Assembly: GCA_021647585.1 (NCBI GenBank) | Contig: JAKIUK010000110.1 | Location: forward strand, 1-6,213 | DNA from: Methylococcaceae bacterium | GTDB lineage: Bacteria > Pseudomonadota > Gammaproteobacteria > Methylococcales > Methylomonadaceae | Length of the DNA: 6,213 nucleotides | Direction: 5' to 3' | Part shown: piece by piece, positions 6,038 to 6,213 of the stretch | Numbering within the stretch: the stretch's first letter is position 1 | How the letters are laid out: the number at the start of each line of letters is the position of its first letter | Notes under the pieces: generated by a model | Told to the model about the DNA's origin: nothing | Databases searched by the model: none | The model's input: the letters and a program-made list of their open reading frames with translations, nothing else | Program-made: the position numbers and the translations under genes

Positions 6038-6066
6038 GTCATTCCGACCAGCGGGAGGAATCTTTA
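6038..6066. repeat. Dispersed intergenic repeat fragment (GTCATTCCG...GGAGGAATCTTTAG type)
   Basis: The stretch starts GTCATTCCGACC and ends GGAGGAATCTTTAG, a wording I recognise from short repeats scattered between genes in many bacterial genomes; it translates in one frame as the familiar spurious peptide CHSDQREESL. ATTCC (6041-6045) and GGAAT (6057-6061) pair as a hairpin, and CCG (6044-6046) with CGG (6052-6054) is an alternative. Copy number in this genome cannot be judged from one window. Confidence 0.5.
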
Positions 6067-6089
6067 GTCTAAGAGAGGAGGTAATAAAT

Positions 6090-6213
6090 TGTCAGGTTTC
6101 ACTACGTTGTACCATGATTTTTTAAAAGGTCAGCCCGAAACATATCGGGTGATTTTCTAAAGATTTCAGGATCTATTCTATACCAACATTGAAGAGCTTC
6201 AAAGGGTGTTCTA
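6090..6213 (-). mobile_element. One end of an insertion sequence (IS481-like), cut by window edge
   Basis: The element is proposed to begin at TGTCAGGTTTCAC (6090-6102). A TGT start followed by a G/T-rich tail is usual for IS481-family terminal inverted repeats. The transposase reading frame ends only 12 bases inside this end, also typical of the family. The transposase runs toward 6090, so this is the end downstream of it. The other terminal repeat and any target duplication lie outside the window, so the boundary is inferred. Confidence 0.45.
6102..6213 (-). CDS. Transposase, C-terminal fragment (IS481/integrase-core-like; cut by window edge)
   Basis: On the minus strand an open frame enters from the right edge and runs 36 codons to a TAG at 6104-6102. 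Its peptide starts RTPFEALQCWYRIDPEIF and ends LLKNHGTT. The pattern TPxxAL..W....PE.F is what I know from the extreme C-terminus of IS481-type and related DDE transposases, just after the integrase core. No catalytic residue is in view, so activity cannot be assessed. The stop lies close to the proposed element end at 6090. Read on the plus strand, the same bases give only a 23-codon frame with a TTG start, which I treat as a shadow. The family assignment rests on a short tail and is tentative; a different IS family with a similar tail is possible. Confidence 0.5.
   Translation of the reverse strand, partial: RTPFEALQCWYRIDPEIFRKSPDMFRADLLKNHGTT

Noticed and set aside
5887..6072. 61-residue plus-strand open frame beginning MCKCRWKQD
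   Set aside because: It starts inside the second GGA hairpin, has no ribosome site, and ends in the CHSDQREESL translation of a dispersed repeat. It is best explained as a spurious frame over an RNA and a repeat.
6130..6158. Hairpin TCAGCCCGA / TCGGGTGA followed by TTTTCT, resembling an intrinsic terminator
   Set aside because: It lies within the transposase reading frame near the end of the element and has a bulged G. It may limit read-through, but I do not call it as a terminator.
6089..6160. 23-codon plus-strand frame with TTG start after AGGAGG
   Set aside because: The ribosome site is excellent, but the peptide is short and unrecognised. The opposite strand gives a transposase-like C-terminus over the same bases, which is the better explanation.

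Overview
The window looks like chromosomal DNA of a moderately AT-leaning gammaproteobacterium. The evidence is protein-level similarity to Escherichia coli qmcA, tesA, ybbA and ybbP, in the same relative order and orientation as on the E. coli chromosome. The species cannot be named from the sequence. A CsrA-type RNA candidate and a REP-like palindrome also fit a gammaproteobacterium.

Left part (1-855): the 5' part of a minus-strand SPFH/Band 7 gene (qmcA, cut by the window edge). It diverges from a small plus-strand gene for a two-helix membrane protein of unknown function. Their promoters appear to overlap in a 95-base gap. A perfect 12-base inverted repeat at 868-893 lies in the convergent gap after the small gene.

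Middle part (968-5193): two minus-strand genes, tesA followed by a GlcG/HbpS-type gene, are probably co-transcribed. tesA diverges from ybbA-ybbP on the plus strand. The tesA and ybbA start codons share two bases within a CATG, so each promoter must lie inside the other gene. ybbA and ybbP overlap by four bases (ATGA). Together they encode an ABC exporter of the FtsX-like, mechanotransmission type (cytoplasmic ATPase plus ten-helix permease) and a periplasmic SGNH lipase/thioesterase that is its usual genomic partner.

Right part (5194-6213): a glycine-zipper outer-membrane lipoprotein gene, then about 390 bases with no convincing protein gene. The core of that gap (about 5773-5934) is dense in hairpins whose loops show GGA. 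Two of them have the identical sequence CACATGGATGTG. This resembles the TwoAYGGAY RNA motif and, more broadly, CsrB/RsmZ-type RNAs that titrate CsrA/RsmA, and is the most interesting element here. A dispersed-repeat fragment follows (6038-6066). The window then ends in one end of an insertion sequence whose transposase C-terminus is readable on the minus strand (6102-6213).
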